Shown: positions 43,924 through 52,616 of the stretch, in pieces
Layout: the number at the start of each line of letters is the position of its first letter
How positions within the stretch are numbered: position 1 is the first letter of the stretch
NCBI RefSeq assembly: GCF_036227325.1
Contig: NZ_CP109467.1
Location: 9,052,001-9,116,000, forward strand
Reading direction: 5' to 3'
DNA: 64,000 nt
From: Streptomyces sp. NBC_01465
GTDB taxonomy: Bacteria > Actinomycetota > Actinomycetes > Streptomycetales > Streptomycetaceae
Made by a program: the position numbers and the translations under genes
Notes under the pieces: model-generated
The model's database searches: none
What the model saw: the letters and a program-made list of their open reading frames with translations, nothing else
Told to the model about the DNA's origin: nothing

Positions 43924-44418
43924 TCAGCCGCGGCGTGCGGCACTGCTGCTGGTCATCGCTCGGAACAGCTCACGAGCCCGCTCGCAGAACTGCTCGACCT
44001 CCGTAGTGTCAGGCTCCTGACCGTCGGCCAACATCCGGGCCTGGAGCTGCTCGGAGCGCAGCCCGCCGTACCGGGCCCGCACCTCGGCGGTCACCGGCTG
44101 GACTGCGATATGCAGGTGCTTGCGCGCGTCGCGGCCATGCGACCACATGCACACGTGGGTCTGCTCAGGCCGGCACAACGTCTCAACGACACGAGCGGTA
44201 ACGCGCAGCAAGGGGCCGAGTTCCGCAGCAGCCGTGTCGTCGAGCTCCGCGATGGCCACGACATGCTCTCGCGGTCCGACGATCAAGGTGCCGAGATTCA
44301 TCGGACCGACGACGTGGTTCACCACCCAAGCAGCAGTTTCGTGTAGGACGCCGCCAGGTAGCTCCCGGCGCCCAGTCAGAAGGTCACACCCAAGACACCC
44401 CGTCACATCCACACCCAA
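43924..44418 (-). CDS. HIT-family (histidine triad) hydrolase-like protein
   Basis: A 164-residue protein: GCLGCDLLTGRRELPGGVLH then ETAAWVVNHVVGPMNLGTLI, and HGRDARKHLHIAVQPV. The HLHIAVQP segment is the histidine triad, and CLGCD with the N-terminal block fits HIT proteins that hydrolyse dinucleoside polyphosphates or AMP-lysine-type substrates. The usual first triad His is in KHLHIAV (HxHxx); the third His position is Gln, as in some galactose-1-phosphate uridylyltransferase relatives. Cytoplasmic, single gene. Confidence 0.75.
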   Translation of the reverse strand: MGVDVTGCLGCDLLTGRRELPGGVLHETAAWVVNHVVGPMNLGTLIVGPREHVVAIAELDDTAAAELGPLLRVTARVVETLCRPEQTHVCMWSHGRDARKHLHIAVQPVTAEVRARYGGLRSEQLQARMLADGQEPDTTEVEQFCERARELFRAMTSSSAARRG

Positions 44419-44478
44419 CAGCCTATGCAGAGCCCGCAGCGATGGAATCGACGGCCAACTTGGTTGGGTGCGGCTCGT

Positions 44479-46185
44479 GGCTCATACAAGATTTTGGTAG
44501 CCGTTGATCGACCAGAGGTCGTTGTCGGGCGGGGGCTCGCTGCTGCGGCGTGAGTGGGCGACGAGGATGACGCGTTTGCGCAGGAGTTGGATGCCTGCCC
44601 GTCCTGCCATCTGGCGCTTGATCATTTTCAGGTCCGTGATTCTGCCTTCCGCCACGCCGGAGCTGTGAGGGAGGGTTACGGCGGCGTGCACGGCGTCGAG
44701 GTCGTCCAGCAGGCCGGCGGTGAAGCGGACGAGCGGTGCGATGCCGCTCTGGCGGGCGCTGGTGATCCAGCGGTCCATCAGGAGGGCGCGCTTCTTGTCG
44801 AAGACTTCCCGGAAGGTGTCTATGAGTCCGTGGAGGATGCGGAGTTCCGGGCAGCGTTCTTGCAGGTGCTTGACGAAGACACGCTGGTCTTCACCCAGTT
44901 GTTCTGGGCGGGTGGTCAGCAGCCGGGTGACCTCGAACGCGCTGCGGGCGGGCGCGGGCGGGGGAAGGCAGGCGTCCAGGGCCTCACGGTGGGAGGTGAG
45001 GTATAGGCGAACGGTGGCCTCGCTGCCGCGAAAGCCGCGCGCGGTGATCTCGCGGGCGAGGGCCGCGATGTTGTGTTCGCCCTCGGCCCAGCGGCGATGC
45101 AGGTGTCCCTGGTAGGGGGCAATGATGCCGAGGCTGTGGGGCCAGGTCGGAGCGACCTCCTGCCAGGTGGCGGCGCGGGCGTGGCGGCGGATGACGTTGC
45201 GGTCCAGGTCCAGGTGGCGCCCGATCGCGCGCAGTGCCATCCCCTCGGCGAGCAGGGCGTGAACTGCAGTGTGGGTGCGGCGGGTTCGGGCGGCCATGAC
45301 GCCGCCGGGCGTCCGGGGTGCGGTCGTTTCGTCATCAGGTTCGGGCAGGCAGCTGCGGTGCGCGGTGACCACCTCGTAGATCTTGCGTGAGAGGTTCTGC
45401 CAGAGGTGAAAGCGGTCGCTGACCTGGACGGCCTGCGGAGCACCTGCACTGATGGCACCGCGGTAGGCCGCCGAGCCGTCGCGGCAGACCACCTCGATTT
45501 CCGGGTGCCCGCGGAGCCAGGTGCTCGTGGGGCCAATATCCCTGGTGTCCCAGGCGTCGACTGGCAGACGGGTCTCCACGTCGATCATGAGGGTGGCGTA
45601 GCGGCGGGAGCGGCGCAGCGCAAAGTCGTCCACGGCAACCACCCGCAACTTCGGCATCGGCGGGTCGGGGGTCTTCATCAGGCACGTGATCAGGCTTGCC
45701 CAGCTCAGAACGTGGTGCAGGTGGAGCAACAATCTCGAGCCGGCCGTTCCGGCCAGGGCCGTCGCCACGGCCGCGACGATTGCCTGCAGTCCGGCGGTGC
45801 GGCGCTGGTAACGCAAGGTCAGGCCCTCGATCTGCTCCGCGAAGGTGGTCTTTGAGCAGGCAGGGTTCTCGCAGTACAGGCGGCGGACCGAGAGGTCAAT
45901 TCGCACCGGACGGCCGCCGGCAGCCTCGTCCTCAACATGCCGTACGTAGCGGCTGTGCTCCCACTCGGAGGCCCGGCCACAGCCGGTGCACACGGCCGGT
46001 CCCGCCCGGGACCGCGCGGAGATCACCACGACGTCCGCGAACTCCTCGACCGATCCGACCTCCACAGCAGCAAGTTGAGGCAACAACTTCAACACGTCAT
46101 CACACACCTGCAGCATCCCGCCGGACCAGCGAGATGTCACGACCTGACGGAGTCGATCAACGGCTACCAAAATCTTGTATGAGCC
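44479..46185 (-). mobile_element. Complete ISL3-family insertion sequence with 34-bp perfect terminal repeats
   Basis: 44479-44512 and 46152-46185 are exact reverse complements (starting GGCTCATACAAGATTTTGG). Between them lies one transposase. Length 1707 bp is normal for ISL3. The 8-bp flanks (CGGCTCGT left, ATCCGGGG right) are not a target duplication, so the element may have been carried in by recombination. The right flank is directly the end of an older, related ISL3 remnant. Confidence 0.9.
44482..46119 (-). CDS. ISL3-family transposase
   Basis: About 545 residues from ATG 46119; the open frame further upstream crosses the terminal repeat. The zinc-binding N-terminus is CTGCGRASEWEHSRYVRHV and YCENPACSKTTF. 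The DDE domain has VVAVDDFALRRSRRYATLMI (Asp), VVCRDGSAAYRGAI (Asp) and the C-terminal region LPHSSGVAEGRITDLKMIKR (Glu), QMAGRAGIQLLRKRV. The last residues, INGYQNLV, are encoded by the terminal inverted repeat itself. All catalytic positions look intact. Confidence 0.9.
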   Translation of the reverse strand, partial: GMLQVCDDVLKLLPQLAAVEVGSVEEFADVVVISARSRAGPAVCTGCGRASEWEHSRYVRHVEDEAAGGRPVRIDLSVRRLYCENPACSKTTFAEQIEGLTLRYQRRTAGLQAIVAAVATALAGTAGSRLLLHLHHVLSWASLITCLMKTPDPPMPKLRVVAVDDFALRRSRRYATLMIDVETRLPVDAWDTRDIGPTSTWLRGHPEIEVVCRDGSAAYRGAISAGAPQAVQVSDRFHLWQNLSRKIYEVVTAHRSCLPEPDDETTAPRTPGGVMAARTRRTHTAVHALLAEGMALRAIGRHLDLDRNVIRRHARAATWQEVAPTWPHSLGIIAPYQGHLHRRWAEGEHNIAALAREITARGFRGSEATVRLYLTSHREALDACLPPPAPARSAFEVTRLLTTRPEQLGEDQRVFVKHLQERCPELRILHGLIDTFREVFDKKRALLMDRWITSARQSGIAPLVRFTAGLLDDLDAVHAAVTLPHSSGVAEGRITDLKMIKRQMAGRAGIQLLRKRVILVAHSRRSSEPPPDNDLWSINGYQNLV

Positions 46186-46191
46186 ATCCGG

Positions 46192-46350
46192 GGCTCTTCC
46201 AAGATTTTCGTAGACGTTGATCGCGGCGGCGCTTCGGTCAGCTGAGCAGGATCCGCTGGCGAAGGAGAGGGTGGCCGGCGAGGCCGTAGGTCTGCCGTTT
46301 GAGGAGTTTGATCTTGCAGTTGACGCCCTTGGTCCGCGGCAGAAGCGACA
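46192..46350 (-). mobile_element. Remnant of a second ISL3-family element
   Basis: GGCTCTTCCAAGATTTTCG at 46193 resembles the terminal repeat of the intact ISL3 copy next to it. Inside, the minus strand reads TKGVNCKIKLLKRQTYGLAG then HPLLRQRILLS and stops at 46238, the end of an ISL3 transposase. The rest is missing. The intact element sits directly beside this older end. Confidence 0.75.
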
Positions 46351-46359
46351 GCCGCCGAC

Positions 46360-46676
46360 GTGAACGGAGCACAGCTCGAAGGCAGACTCGCCCGTCTGTG
46401 GGAGGACCACCTGCGCGCATTGTTCCCCGACGGCTTCCGCGGTGTGGACTTCGACGGCGTGGATCTGGTCCTCCTGGACGCCGACGTCGCCGGTCTCGTG
46501 CAGAGGGAGTTGAAGGGCGGGCTCGACGGCACTGGCATTGCCTACCTCTGGGCTGCATCGCCGACCTCGACAAGATCGTTCCTCTGATCAACGAGGAGTA
46601 CTGCGCCTCCTACTTTGTGAATCTTCGGACGATGGACCAGGTCGCAGCAGCGCCCTACGTCCCCACCGCGACGTGA
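46360..46676 (+). pseudogene. Frameshifted conserved hypothetical gene
   Basis: From GTG 46360 the frame reads NGAQLEGRLARLWEDHLRAL then VDFDGVDLVLLDADVAGLVQ, to ..GIAYLW. After a shift near 46555 it continues in another frame as CIADLDKIVPLINEEYCASY then FVNLRTMDQVAAAPY, to a TGA. Combined length is ~105 residues. The LLDADVAG..... and D(L)..V.P.....YF..L..M..LVA pattern recurs in streptomycete hypotheticals, as far as I recall. One indel explains the break. Confidence 0.65.
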
Positions 46677-46713
46677 CCACCGAGGTTGAAACAGGCGATC
46701 GCCTATGGCCTCG

Positions 46714-46920
46714 TCAGGGTCTGGCTCGGTTCCGGTCGATGATGCTCTCGGGTCGCTTGACCGTTTTACCGACGTTGTAGCGGGTGGCCGGTCGCTGGTT
46801 TTGCGAGCCGAGGGGTCTGCCAGGGTCGGGTCGAGTGGTTTTGGGTGCACGGGCCGGACAGGGCAGGTGGGGGCGGAGGTTTCTGAAATCCCGGCGGACT
46901 CGGGCTGGGGTGAGCCTGTT
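46714..46920 (-). pseudogene. C-terminal remnant of an IS701-like transposase
   Basis: The minus frame reads RVRRDFRNLRPHLPCPARAP then KTTRPDPGRPLGSQNQRPAT and RYNVGKTVKRPES. This basic, Pro-rich tail is the one I associate with IS701-type transposases in Streptomyces; the fragment at 2440-2600 has the same ending. No catalytic domain is present. It lies next to a broken gene and the ISL3 cluster. Confidence 0.55.
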
Positions 46921-47011
46921 CGGTTCCACTGAGCTTTCCCAAGGGCGGCAGACGTGCTTGACCACGCAGAATCCTGTAGCAACGCCGCAGTTGGATCTCT
47001 ACAGTCGCGGC

Positions 47012-47410
47012 ATGGCCACGGAGGACGAGAACCCAAGTCAGCCTGACATCACCGCGCTGCTCAAGGACCAGACCAGTGCCTGCAAGGCGGCACGCGCCGC
47101 CATCGCCGGCGGCGGCGAGGTAATGCTCTACGACGGGCAGCCGCCACAGTGGATGGTCCTTGGCATCGCTGCGACAAGGCTGAGGCGGTCGTTGAGGATC
47201 GGCCTGACGACCCTCGGCCTTGACGAGAGCGTTGAGATCCTCCGGGCTCTGCACCGCGACGAGCGCTTGCGTACCGGCAACATCGTTCCAGCAGACCGGT
47301 CTTGGTTCTTCACCCTGTATTTCGACGCCACCGGCACCGAGCTGCTGGCGTGCAGCGCCGTCAAGAACGAGCGGCCCTCGCGGGGGGACGGTCACAAGCT
47401 CCAGCGGTAG
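47012..47410 (+). CDS. Hypothetical protein, 132 aa
   Basis: From ATG 47012 (MATEDENPSQPDITALLKDQ). It has an N-terminal helical part, then SLRIGLTTLGLDESVEILRA and a C-terminal beta segment SWFFTLYFDATGTELLACSA. No known motif or membrane segment. A longer open frame upstream overlaps the transposase remnant and is not supported. It ends ~80 bp before the YrhB-like gene, in the same direction, so the two may be co-transcribed. Confidence 0.55.
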   Translation: MATEDENPSQPDITALLKDQTSACKAARAAIAGGGEVMLYDGQPPQWMVLGIAATRLRRSLRIGLTTLGLDESVEILRALHRDERLRTGNIVPADRSWFFTLYFDATGTELLACSAVKNERPSRGDGHKLQR

Positions 47411-47491
47411 AGCCCGCCTGTGAAGGTGCGTTGTCGCTGCAGGCCTAGAAACCTGCTGGTCAGCACCGGATCCATAGTGGATGCTGCACGC

Positions 47492-48052
47492 GTGATCGAG
47501 CGAGAGACCGCGGTTCGTATGGTTGAGGAAGAGCTGGACCGAGAGAACCGGGAGTGGGCGTATCGGGGCTTGGCCTCGATCCGCACGGCAGTGCTGCGTG
47601 TAGAGGAACACGAGCTGGTCTGGAAGGTGTACTGGCAGTCCGAGGAATACGCCCGCACTCGGGACCCCGACACGATGTTGATCGGCCATGGCCCCTATTT
47701 GGTCGACCGCATCGACGGTGGGCTCCACCAAATTGGAGCGGTCTCCGAGCTTGAGGGAGCCTGGGAGACGGACTACCGCGTTCGTATTCGTGGGCAGGCC
47801 GTCCGCACCTCTGTGGACGATTTGCACGATGAAATACGAGAAAACGCCGCAATGCGTGGACGCATGCAAGCGGTACGTATCCTGCGCCAGAGACTGCCGG
47901 TGCTGCCACCAGCGCAGGCCCTCGAGTACGTGAGTGCGTTGCTGAACGCCAACGCCCCAGCCCACCTTGTGGCTGTCGCCGTTGAACAACTGATCGAACC
48001 CATGAACCCAGTGCTCACCGTACAGACCATCAGTCAGGGAAGGCTCGGCTAG
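47492..48052 (+). CDS. YrhB/Imm35-like immunity-type protein
   Basis: The N-terminal domain reads ETAVRMVEEELDRENREW then VLRVEEHELVWKVYWQSEEY and MLIGHGPYLVDRIDGGLHQI. The A..MVEEEL...V..VEEHE..W.V.W.S..Y......MLIG.GPYLVDR.DG pattern is the YrhB/Imm35 fold, a predicted immunity domain of polymorphic toxin systems. A helical C-terminal part (~75 residues) follows. GTG 47492 fits homologues better than 47420, but no clear ribosome site supports either. No toxin is adjacent. Confidence 0.7.
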   Translation: MIERETAVRMVEEELDRENREWAYRGLASIRTAVLRVEEHELVWKVYWQSEEYARTRDPDTMLIGHGPYLVDRIDGGLHQIGAVSELEGAWETDYRVRIRGQAVRTSVDDLHDEIRENAAMRGRMQAVRILRQRLPVLPPAQALEYVSALLNANAPAHLVAVAVEQLIEPMNPVLTVQTISQGRLG

Positions 48053-48168
48053 AACGGCCTCGCAACGGTTGACTTAGCCATGGGGGAGTCGGTTGAGCGC
48101 TTCACGATGCGGTCTACGCAGACGACTGAGCTCGGGCGTGGCCGGAGCCAGGCTGGGAAAACGGATCG

Positions 48169-48672
48169 ATGGCCCGGTGCTTCACAGGCGAGGATGCGGG
48201 ACTATTGCTCACCCTGCCCGGAGGGCCCGTGGGATCCAGAGATGCCGACATTGACTTCACTTTCACGTCCCCGACCACCGTGCGGGCCGTTCTGGACACC
48301 CTCGCCGGGGCGGGGTGGTCCGCGGTGGCACAGCCTGGGGGTGTTTCGTACATGCTCAACGATGCGGACGACATGTACGACTGGCACGACAGCGCGCCCG
48401 ACGGCATCGGTGAGGTGGTAACGCTGCTGGACGCGCCGGAGAACCTGCCCTACGCGGTGGCCCTCAACGTCTACCACCGGGAAGCGGGGACAGGCGGCAT
48501 GCTTATGTTCCTGCCCGGCCGCACGGACGTCTCCTTCGTGCCCACCATCGACCGTCGCCGCATCCCGGCGGCGCCGGAATTTACCGACCTTGCCTGGTAC
48601 CTCCATGCCCTTGTCCCGCCCCTCGTCCCGGCAGGGCTCGAAGGGTACAAAGCCACAGAGATCCGGTACTAA
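48169..48672 (+). CDS. Hypothetical protein, 167 aa
   Basis: From ATG 48169 (MARCFTGEDAGLLLTLPGGP). Mixed alpha/beta with DADIDFTFTSPTTVRAVLDT then LAGAGWSAVAQPGGVSYM, and EVVTLLDAPENLPYAVALN. It ends LEGYKATEIRY. No family was recognised and no membrane segment seen. Codon usage is normal for Streptomyces. Overlapping minus-strand frames are shadows. The 281 bp after it contain no clear gene but end in a promoter for the next one. Confidence 0.6.
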   Translation: MARCFTGEDAGLLLTLPGGPVGSRDADIDFTFTSPTTVRAVLDTLAGAGWSAVAQPGGVSYMLNDADDMYDWHDSAPDGIGEVVTLLDAPENLPYAVALNVYHREAGTGGMLMFLPGRTDVSFVPTIDRRRIPAAPEFTDLAWYLHALVPPLVPAGLEGYKATEIRY

Positions 48673-48921
48673 CAAGGGCCCATGGGCCTGTCGGCGCTCA
48701 GTGAACCCGCGCTGACACGGCACCTGCAGCGCAGTGAAGCCGCATGGATGACAACAACGGAAGCCGCGGCTCGGGCGAGGGGCGTGAAAGTTCGGTCTGC
48801 GGGGCTGCCTGCGGCCATGTCGCGGGCGGTGCGCTTCACGATGGGCGGGAGCTGCACAGTGCTCCGACCTGGAAGCCTTGCTGATGGAAAGGGTTGAGGG
48901 TACGGTGCCCTCCATTATCCC

Positions 48922-48950
48922 TTGACATTGGAAAGGTTTGGGGGTGGAAT
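48922..48950 (+). promoter_or_regulatory. Sigma-70-type promoter for a leaderless gene
   Basis: TTGACA at 48922-48927 is followed after exactly 17 bases by TGGAAT at 48945-48950. Transcription would start around 48956, that is, at or next to the ATG at 48955. This implies a leaderless mRNA, which is common in Streptomyces. The -35 box is a perfect consensus, the -10 weaker. Confidence 0.6.
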
Positions 48951-48954
48951 CGGA

Positions 48955-49155
48955 ATGACGGATCGGATGGGCGCTCTCCTCGCGGCTCTCGATGCACAGG
49001 GCTTCAAGAGCCGACAGACCCGTAGCGGTATGTGGATGTTCTCCCGGGACGGCACCATGATCACGTACCACTACACGCCGGAATCGTTCGGCGAATGGCT
49101 GGACCTGATCAAGATGCTGAACGGCGCGGGGCTGGTCTTCCCTCCGGAGGACTAG
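48955..49155 (+). CDS. Small hypothetical protein, 66 aa
   Basis: MTDRMGALLAALDAQGFKSR then QTRSGMWMFSRDGTMITYHY, and FGEWLDLIKMLNGAGLVFPP. The ATG at 48955 lies directly after a consensus promoter, which explains the absence of a ribosome site. The short alpha-beta fold resembles HicA-sized proteins in length only; I see no such motif. It is 98 bp upstream of a DNA-binding gene, and both may be carried by a mobile segment. Confidence 0.6.
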   Translation: MTDRMGALLAALDAQGFKSRQTRSGMWMFSRDGTMITYHYTPESFGEWLDLIKMLNGAGLVFPPED

Positions 49156-49253
49156 CCAGGCGGTAGCGGGGGCCAGAAGGCCGGGCCCCCGCCCTCCTGC
49201 CCATCCCACACCCATCACACGAACCCACCCCGTCCAAGCAGAAGGAGAAGGAC

Positions 49254-49745
49254 ATGGAACAGGAGTGGAGGGCGTCGGTCACCGCTGACGCCGTCGATGC
49301 CTTGGACGAAGCGCAATACGAGGAACTACACGAGCACATCCCCGGCGCCAGCCGCTTCGAGGAGGAGTACCGACAACTCTTCCTGATGTGGAGGCTGAGG
49401 GCATCCGATCTGACGGCAGCCACGCAAGATGCCCTCGAAGTCGTCAATCGGGCGTTTGAGGCCGTACTCGGGGCGGTTCCAGCGCTGACGGATCTGCGGG
49501 TCGTCACTGCGGAACGGGCCAATGCTGAACGCGATCACCCCAGGGAACAGGAGTTGATGGGATACCGGGAAGCCGCCGAGGCGCTAGAAGTGTCGCGGCA
49601 GAGGGTGGCTCAACTAGACGGAAGCCATCCGGACTTTCCACGCCCTGTCGGCCGCATTGGCGCGGGCCCAGTGTTCACGGCCGACTCCATTAAGTCCTTC
49701 GCGCTGCGATGGGACCGCAGCCCAGGACGACGCAGGGCCGCGTAG
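49254..49745 (+). CDS. Predicted DNA-binding protein (AlpA/MerR-like helix-turn-helix)
   Basis: A 163-residue protein with an ideal ribosome site (AGAAGGAGAAGGAC) before the ATG. The N-terminal half is acidic and helical. The C-terminal ~55 residues (LMGYREAAEALEVSRQRVAQ then PDFPRPVGRIGAGPVFTADS) match the winged HTH of AlpA/excisionase-like proteins: G..EAA..L.VSRQRV.Q....PDFP.P......G..V.... A regulator, probably of a mobile segment. A strong terminator follows the stop. Confidence 0.75.
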   Translation: MEQEWRASVTADAVDALDEAQYEELHEHIPGASRFEEEYRQLFLMWRLRASDLTAATQDALEVVNRAFEAVLGAVPALTDLRVVTAERANAERDHPREQELMGYREAAEALEVSRQRVAQLDGSHPDFPRPVGRIGAGPVFTADSIKSFALRWDRSPGRRRAA

Positions 49746-49770
49746 GGCTTGCTTGGGTGTTGGCTGAGTG

Positions 49771-49811
49771 CCGCTCCGCTGGCCGGGGGCCTTCCCCGGC
49801 CAGCGGAGCGG
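49771..49811. terminator. 18-bp perfect stem-loop terminator
   Basis: CCGCTCCGCTGGCCGGGG (49771-49788), loop GCCTT, exact reverse complement at 49794-49811. It starts 25 bp after the stop of the HTH gene. No T-run, as is usual in Streptomyces. Confidence 0.85.
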
Positions 49812-49881
49812 ATGTCTGCGATAGGTCGCCTCGGGTCACAGGGCAGGGCCTCGGCAAAGTGGAACTTCGCCCGTTTCGCGA

Positions 49882-51072
49882 TCATCTGATCCCGGGGAGA
49901 GCGAGGGGGCGGTGGGCGTTGCGGGCGTTGTACCGCAGGCCGGCGGCGATGTTGGTTGCGCCGGCGAGTCGGAGGGCGCCGATGGCGAGGTTGCGCCAGG
50001 TGGCCATCGCGCGGGGTGTGTTGCCGGTCCGTAGTTGCGAGGCGTCCTCGGCGAAGGTGGTGTCCCGGACGTGGTGCAGCGATTCGACTGACCAGTGGCC
50101 GCGGATCAGCGTTGCCAACTGGCCGGGAGTCGCCTGTTCTGCAGTCAGGCTGGTGACCGCGTAGACGGTGTGCAGGGTGACCTTCCCGGTCTTGCGGTGC
50201 ACGCGGCGGCGTTTGAGCTGGATGGCCTGCTGGGCGCCGGGGAACAGGAGGTTGCTCACGGTGCAGACCTTGATACGCCGGATCTCGCTGCGGCCGTGGC
50301 CGGTTGCGCGGGTGCGGTCCTGTAGTGGGATCTCCTTCCAGGGAAGGGCTTTGTGCTGTTTGCGGAGCTTCTTCTGGTTCCCCTTGGCGATCACGATGTA
50401 GTGCGCGGCGCGTCCAGTCGGGTAGGTGGCGTGCTCACGCTGGGTGTGGAGTGCGTCGCTGGTGACCACCGCGTCAGCGAGGTCGGCCACGGTGTCTAGG
50501 AGTGGTTGGAAGCAGGTGATCTCGTTCGTCTTCTCGCCGACGTCGAGCTGGGCCAGGACCAGGCCGCTGGTGTGGTCGAGCGCGGCGAGGAGGTGGATCT
50601 TGCGACCGCCTGCGCGGGCGGATCCGCGCAAGCTCTTGCCGTCAACGGCGATCCCGCGCAGACCGGTGGCCTGCGGGATGGTCTGATGGCGGTCCGCGAG
50701 CCAGCGTCCGATGGCCTGATCGAGGGCGTCGCCGTTGACGCGGGAAAGGACCCGGCGCAAGGTCGCCTCTCCGGGCACCGGGTAGTGCCCGGTCAGTACG
50801 TCGAGCGGTCCGCCGAGAGCGGCCCGGACGGTCTGCGGGGAGTCGGCGGACCATTCACTGACCGCCAGGAGCGAGGTCGCGCCGGCCAGTACAGCCGAGG
50901 CTGCCAGTGCCAGGACGTAGACGAGAGCGTGCCGTATCCCGCGAGCGGCCCGCGGATCGGGGACTTCGGCCAGGCGTTCCAGCAGGCCAGGATGTTCGGC
51001 CGTCTGCACGGGAGGCTGATCGCGGAGCTGGTCAAGAACGGGAGGGATCAGGGAGGATGCAGGTGCAGGCAC
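49882..51072 (-). CDS. ISAs1-family transposase
   Basis: A 396-residue transposase, apparently complete. The N-terminal domain ([20 protein letters not shown] then [19 protein letters not shown]) is typical. The DDE core has [20 protein letters not shown] (Asp), [14 protein letters not shown] (Asp plus His) and the C-terminal block [20 protein letters not shown] (Glu) followed by [20 protein letters not shown]. All catalytic residues are visible. No frameshift. Probably active. Confidence 0.92.
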   Translation of the reverse strand: MPAPASSLIPPVLDQLRDQPPVQTAEHPGLLERLAEVPDPRAARGIRHALVYVLALAASAVLAGATSLLAVSEWSADSPQTVRAALGGPLDVLTGHYPVPGEATLRRVLSRVNGDALDQAIGRWLADRHQTIPQATGLRGIAVDGKSLRGSARAGGRKIHLLAALDHTSGLVLAQLDVGEKTNEITCFQPLLDTVADLADAVVTSDALHTQREHATYPTGRAAHYIVIAKGNQKKLRKQHKALPWKEIPLQDRTRATGHGRSEIRRIKVCTVSNLLFPGAQQAIQLKRRRVHRKTGKVTLHTVYAVTSLTAEQATPGQLATLIRGHWSVESLHHVRDTTFAEDASQLRTGNTPRAMATWRNLAIGALRLAGATNIAAGLRYNARNAHRPLALPGIR

Positions 51073-51215
51073 GGTCTTCCGTAGGGATCATGGGAACTCG
51101 ACACTCACATGATCATGGAATTCGGTGCCTGCTTCGTTTCTGCCGTCCTACCCCACCCCGACTGGCGGGTGGCGGGGGGCGTTCGGGACCTGCACCGCCC
51201 TGAGAGGACCCTCGC

Positions 51216-51722
51216 GTGTTCAACTTCGGGATTGAGAGCTACCGGCCGCAGTGGCTGACCGGCCGTAATGCCGTCATGTCCGCCGAAGGCGAACGGCTGC
51301 GCGCGCTCATCGGCCGCACGCTGACCCGTGCCTGGCTGGTCTGGGACCTCCAGGACAACGAATGGTTCCCCGACTGTCCCGTCCTGCTCGACTTCGACGG
51401 GGAGCAGGTCGAGATCAACCACCACAAGTTCGACGACCTCTCCATCACCTGGAACACCATCGACCCCCACCAGCCGGTCCTGTGGCCCGACTTCGACCTG
51501 CAGTGGCGCCACGACGCGCGCGCTGAGCTGCACGCCCTCCAGGGCCAGGTCCTCCAGGACGTCGAGCTCATCGAATGGATGGAAAGCAAGTCCGCCCAGG
51601 GGTCGGTCGACGTGAGCTTCCTCTTCCCCAAGGAACAGCTGACCATCGCCAACGCCCTCGACGAGAACGGGCTGACGTTCGGGCTCCCCGAGCCGCACCA
51701 AAAACGTCACTCGCTGCGCTGA
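51216..51722 (+). CDS. Hypothetical protein, possible IS passenger, 168 aa
   Basis: From GTG 51216, MFNFGIESYRPQWLTGRNAV then LTRAWLVWDLQDNEWFPDCP and LLDFDGEQVEINHHKFDDLS. Probable beta-rich fold with many aromatic residues; no motif recognised. It lies between the ISAs1 transposase and the distant matching 17-bp end, so it may be cargo of the element. Equally, it could be a chromosomal gene caught between an IS and a fragment. The long minus-strand frame across it is read-through of a truncated helicase. Confidence 0.6.
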   Translation: MFNFGIESYRPQWLTGRNAVMSAEGERLRALIGRTLTRAWLVWDLQDNEWFPDCPVLLDFDGEQVEINHHKFDDLSITWNTIDPHQPVLWPDFDLQWRHDARAELHALQGQVLQDVELIEWMESKSAQGSVDVSFLFPKEQLTIANALDENGLTFGLPEPHQKRHSLR

Positions 51723-51786
51723 CGAGCACACCCCAACACCAAGCGCTCTCCCAAGACGGACATCACAGGACTTTGCCGAGGCCCTG

Positions 51787-52616
51787 CGCAGCCACCGGTT
51801 GGCCACCTCCGCAATCTCCGGACCAAACCGGAAGGACTGCGTCAACTCCAGCCGCTGCCCCGGGAAGCCGCTCATGATGTCCTTGGCATGGCGCCATTCG
51901 TAGATCTGCTGCACAGGATCCCCGACGCACACCCGCTGCGCGTCCTGCGCCAGGAAAATCTCCTCCAGCACCGGATTCGTGTCCTGAGCCTCGTCCAGCA
52001 GGACGAAGTCCGCCGGAAGCACGGGTCGGGTCAGCGCCCACATCTTCAAGTAGTGATCATGCTTGAACGGCAGCCGCCCCTGGTGCGAGCAGATGTCGTC
52101 CCACGCCCACCGAGCCCGGCGCAGAAGCACCTGCGACAGATACTGCTCACCCTCCGCGTCCAGCCCGTTCACCCTCCCCATGTGCCGGGCCGCGATCTGC
52201 TCGTCGGTGCTGTAGCAGAAGTGCTGGATCATCTCCATCACAAGCCGCGCCAGCGTCGTAGGGCCCAGACGCCGTTTGCCCACCGCCAAGTCCCGGTCCA
52301 GGCCCAGGAGCTGGGCCGTACGCTTCGACGGCATGTGCTGGGTGGCGTCCAGCCGGTCCTGGTACTGCCGGCCGACCGCGCGGTGGGCCAGAGCGTGCGA
52401 CGTACTGCACCGCACGTTCGCCCCGAACCGGGCCTTGGCCTCGTGCGCGATCGGCCGGTTGAAAGCGACGTACAAGCCCCTTCGCTGCGTTGCCGAGCCC
52501 ATCATCACGAGCGTGGAGGTCTTCCCCGTACCCGCCCCGGCCACCAGCGCCAGATCCTGTCCCGCAGCGAACGCCTCCCGCGCCGCCTCCTGTTCCGCCG
52601 TTGCCTTCAATCCCAC
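51787..52616 (-). pseudogene. UvrD/REP-like helicase truncated by an insertion element
   Basis: The minus strand, starting near a GTG at 52616, gives GLKATAEQEAAREAF, then Walker A VAGAGTGKTSTL, LYVAFNRPIAHEAK, motif II FVLLDEAQDTNP, motif III CVGDPVQQIYEWRHA and motif IV LELTQSFRFGPEIAEVANRW. At 51786 the sequence changes to the inverted end of the ISAs1 region and motifs V and VI are lost. The rest of the gene is not found on the other side of the element. The frame stays open but the product could not be a complete helicase. Confidence 0.8.

Larger units (their letters stand above)
49844..51786. mobile_element. ISAs1-family element, possibly with a passenger gene, flanked by 17-bp inverted copies
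   Basis: CAGGGCCTCGGCAAAGT at 49844-49860 recurs as its exact reverse complement at 51770-51786. Between them lie an ISAs1 transposase and a plus-strand gene. At 51786 the UvrD-like helicase reading frame is cut off, so this is a real insertion edge. A plain ISAs1 would end near 51130, but I see no good terminal repeat there. No target duplication was found: flanks are GGGTCACAGG and CGCAGCCACC. Alternative: one full copy plus a solo end of a second. Confidence 0.55.

Noticed and set aside
51105..51770. C-terminal extension of the UvrD-like frame
   Set aside because: It is antisense to the hypothetical gene at 51216 and lacks helicase motifs V and VI; read-through after an insertion edge.
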